Source of the DNA: Vanessa cardui
Lineage: Eukaryota > Arthropoda > Insecta > Lepidoptera > Nymphalidae
NCBI RefSeq assembly: GCF_905220365.1
Contig: NC_061147.1
Location: forward strand, 4,836,001-4,900,000
DNA: 64,000 nucleotides
Direction: 5' to 3'
In this document: positions 62,417 through 64,000 of the stretch, in pieces
Layout of the letters: each line of letters opens with the position of its first letter
Position numbering within the stretch: the first letter of the stretch is position 1
Translations under genes and position numbers: made by a program
The notes under the pieces: generated by a model
Seen by the model: only the letters and a program-made list of their open reading frames with translations
What the model was told of the DNA's origin: nothing
Database searches by the model: none

Positions 62417-62630
62417 GACACTAGTTTTTATGGGTATGTTACCCCGAGGTTCCGAGGTCGATTCCCGGCCGAGTAGATGTAGTTCATTAGTTTTCTATGT
62501 TGTCATGGGGTTCGGTGTATGTGGTATGTATCGTCGTTACTTCTGACTTTTCATGACACAAGTGCTTTAGCTACTTACAATTGGGATCAGAGTAATGTAT
62601 GTGATGTTGTCCGATATTTATTTATTAATG
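62417..62630 (+). repeat. SINE family B copy, head partly lost
   Basis: 'gttccgaggtcgattcccgg' keeps the B-box region. It is followed by 'gttcattagttttctatgtt', 'cacaagtgctttagctactt', 'gggatcagagtaatgtatgt' and an ATTT tail. The A-box half is missing or diverged. Matches the inverted copy at 48.67-48.90 kb. Confidence 0.8.
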
Positions 62631-62785
62631 GATTTGTTGGTTATTTCAAGTGGTTGGTTGGAGACATGGTACAAAGAAATACTACCAGTAAAATGTGACA
62701 ATGAGTATTAATTGCACCGGAAAATATAATTTTCGGAAAAAGTTTCCTATAGTGCTGATCAGCACGGAGATTCTATGTGTTAGAT

Positions 62786-62905
62786 AAAAGACAATATCGT
62801 GAAACCTCCATCTATTTACCAACCCACCATCAATCAGCTTAGAGGAATAAGGTCCAAACCTTCTCCTTTTGAATAGAGGACGGTATTGCCTTAGGCTTTT
62901 ACTGT
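62786..62905 (+). repeat. Decayed SINE family A remnant
   Basis: 'gacaatatcgtgaaacctcc', 'taccaacccaccatcaatca' and 'gtccaaaccttctccttttg' preserve the body order at low identity. Confidence 0.45.
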
Positions 62906-63754
62906 ACTACCATCAAATTATTTTTATAGCTAGTCTGTTATTGTTGATTCTTTGTTTTATTTTTAGGTTAACGATACTAAGTATAGGTAGTTAAATTTGT
63001 TTACATTTAGAACGATTTTAACGTTTTACAACTTGCTTTAGGCTCAGTTCAATTTTAGATGCAACTCGAGTGCATCGCATTTACGTCATTGCAATTGCCA
63101 ATTTGAATCTGTACGGTGGTCAACCTAGGCGATTGTATTTTAACCCTTATGGTTTAATAAATAAGGACTACGTGCGGGCTGTGTCGTAGGGTGTACAGTC
63201 AATGACATCATATAAATTTGGGGTCGCCGGCTTATGACGTTCCATGGTTCGCTAACAAACCATTTTGATGGACGGATGTTATATTGATTCGATAACAGTG
63301 TACTGTGTCTGTACTAAAGTTACTATTTTTATTTTAAAAAGGTTAAGAACCTCCAATGGATAATATTTTTTCAAATGGCCGTAATATTTCAAGAAACACG
63401 CTTACATTTTTTTTGACGTATTTTAATTGGCGTTAAATCAAAAAATATATGACAATTAAATCAAATGTCAATTTATGACTGTGTACGAGGATATTATATC
63501 CTCTCTATCTATTTCGTATGTGACGGAGCTTTGCAGTAGAGAACGCATTAAGTAATACCTTCTCAGTCCGCGGAGGGGCTTGCAACTATCTCACGAATTT
63601 CATTTCTATTTCTGATAATTAAATAATTGTAAATATAGTAATAATATCCTTATCTGGTTAGCTCTCTTTTACTCAGTAACCAGATAATATTGGGCTATTT
63701 TTACATAGATAGAAAAGTTAAACATTAGATATTAATTAAGAACACAGATACACA
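62906..63754. other. Non-coding, no gene seen
   Basis: Contains a less AT-rich patch at 63,030-63,260 with no recognised signal. No exon or repeat could be supported. Confidence 0.4.
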
Positions 63755-63814
63755 GCACAGATTTTTGTTTATAGTGTAAAACATTAGTTTTACACTATAA
63801 ACAAAAATCAGTGC
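63755..63814. repeat. Near-perfect 60-nt hairpin
   Basis: A 23-bp perfect stem (arms 63760-63782 and 63787-63809) with a 4-nt ATTA loop, extended by four more pairs after one mismatch (GCAC with GTGC). The arms are AT-rich with a central TTTATAGTGTAAA-type word. It may be a hairpin RNA source, a palindromic insertion, or a small MITE; flanking duplications were not found. Confidence 0.8.
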
Positions 63815-64000
63815 AAAATTTCACTATCAAAACTCTAAGACATGGAATCGTATCAAACATCGTATCGTACAAAACATTATCACGTCCAGATTTATAATAT
63901 GACATGGGATAATGATAACAGCAACAAAAATAATTACATGAAGAACGAAAATTCTTTGAAGCTCATATTCTTCTTTATCCGACGATAATCCAATATTTTC

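Noticed and set aside
62946..62975. TTTTATTTTTAG|GTTAAC on the plus strand
   Set aside because: GTTAAC is a very poor donor; kept out of the ladder.
1..64000. CRISPR arrays, bacterial operons, prophage or plasmid features
   Set aside because: Nothing of the kind is present; repeat types, base composition and splice signals are those of an insect nuclear genome.

Overview
The window reads as nuclear DNA of a moth or butterfly (Lepidoptera), probably a nymphalid. This is inferred from the very AT-rich background, more than ten copies of a tRNA-derived SINE of lepidopteran type, Helitron-like fragments ending in CTAGT, an RTE-type LINE 3' end closing in TGATGATG, and short TTAGG telomere-type tracts inside a transposon. 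No bacterial or viral gene organisation is visible. Only one protein-coding exon can be defended with confidence; almost all other open frames are chance frames or run through repeats.

Layout. 0-20 kb is non-coding DNA with SINEs, one RTE fragment, Helitron-like pieces and two AT microsatellites. 20-36 kb is similar, with a possible TATA-type promoter near 20.7 kb. 37.2-37.9 kb is a complete non-autonomous hAT element with an 8-bp target duplication. 38-44 kb is repeat-poor and gene-free. 44.7-45.5 kb is a second inverted-repeat element with a GC-rich, hairpin-rich core and a telomere-like tract. 46-53 kb is non-coding with an RTE scrap, a second SINE family and Helitron-like ends. 53.57-54.11 kb is the terminal coding exon of an unrecognised minus-strand gene, whose first exon may lie at 59.2 kb next to a TATA box. 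59.3-64 kb is non-coding with more SINE debris and a near-perfect hairpin at 63.8 kb.

The main observation is a set of four plus-strand sites (about 2.88, 15.69, 40.90 and 55.77 kb) where a pyrimidine tract and AG are directly followed by GTA. This is the arrangement of zero-nucleotide recursive splice sites. Each has a usable donor 31-68 nt downstream, and no equally good site was seen on the minus strand. Together they suggest that most or all of the window lies in a very long intron of a plus-strand gene outside the window, with the minus-strand gene nested inside it. This is inference and needs RNA data.
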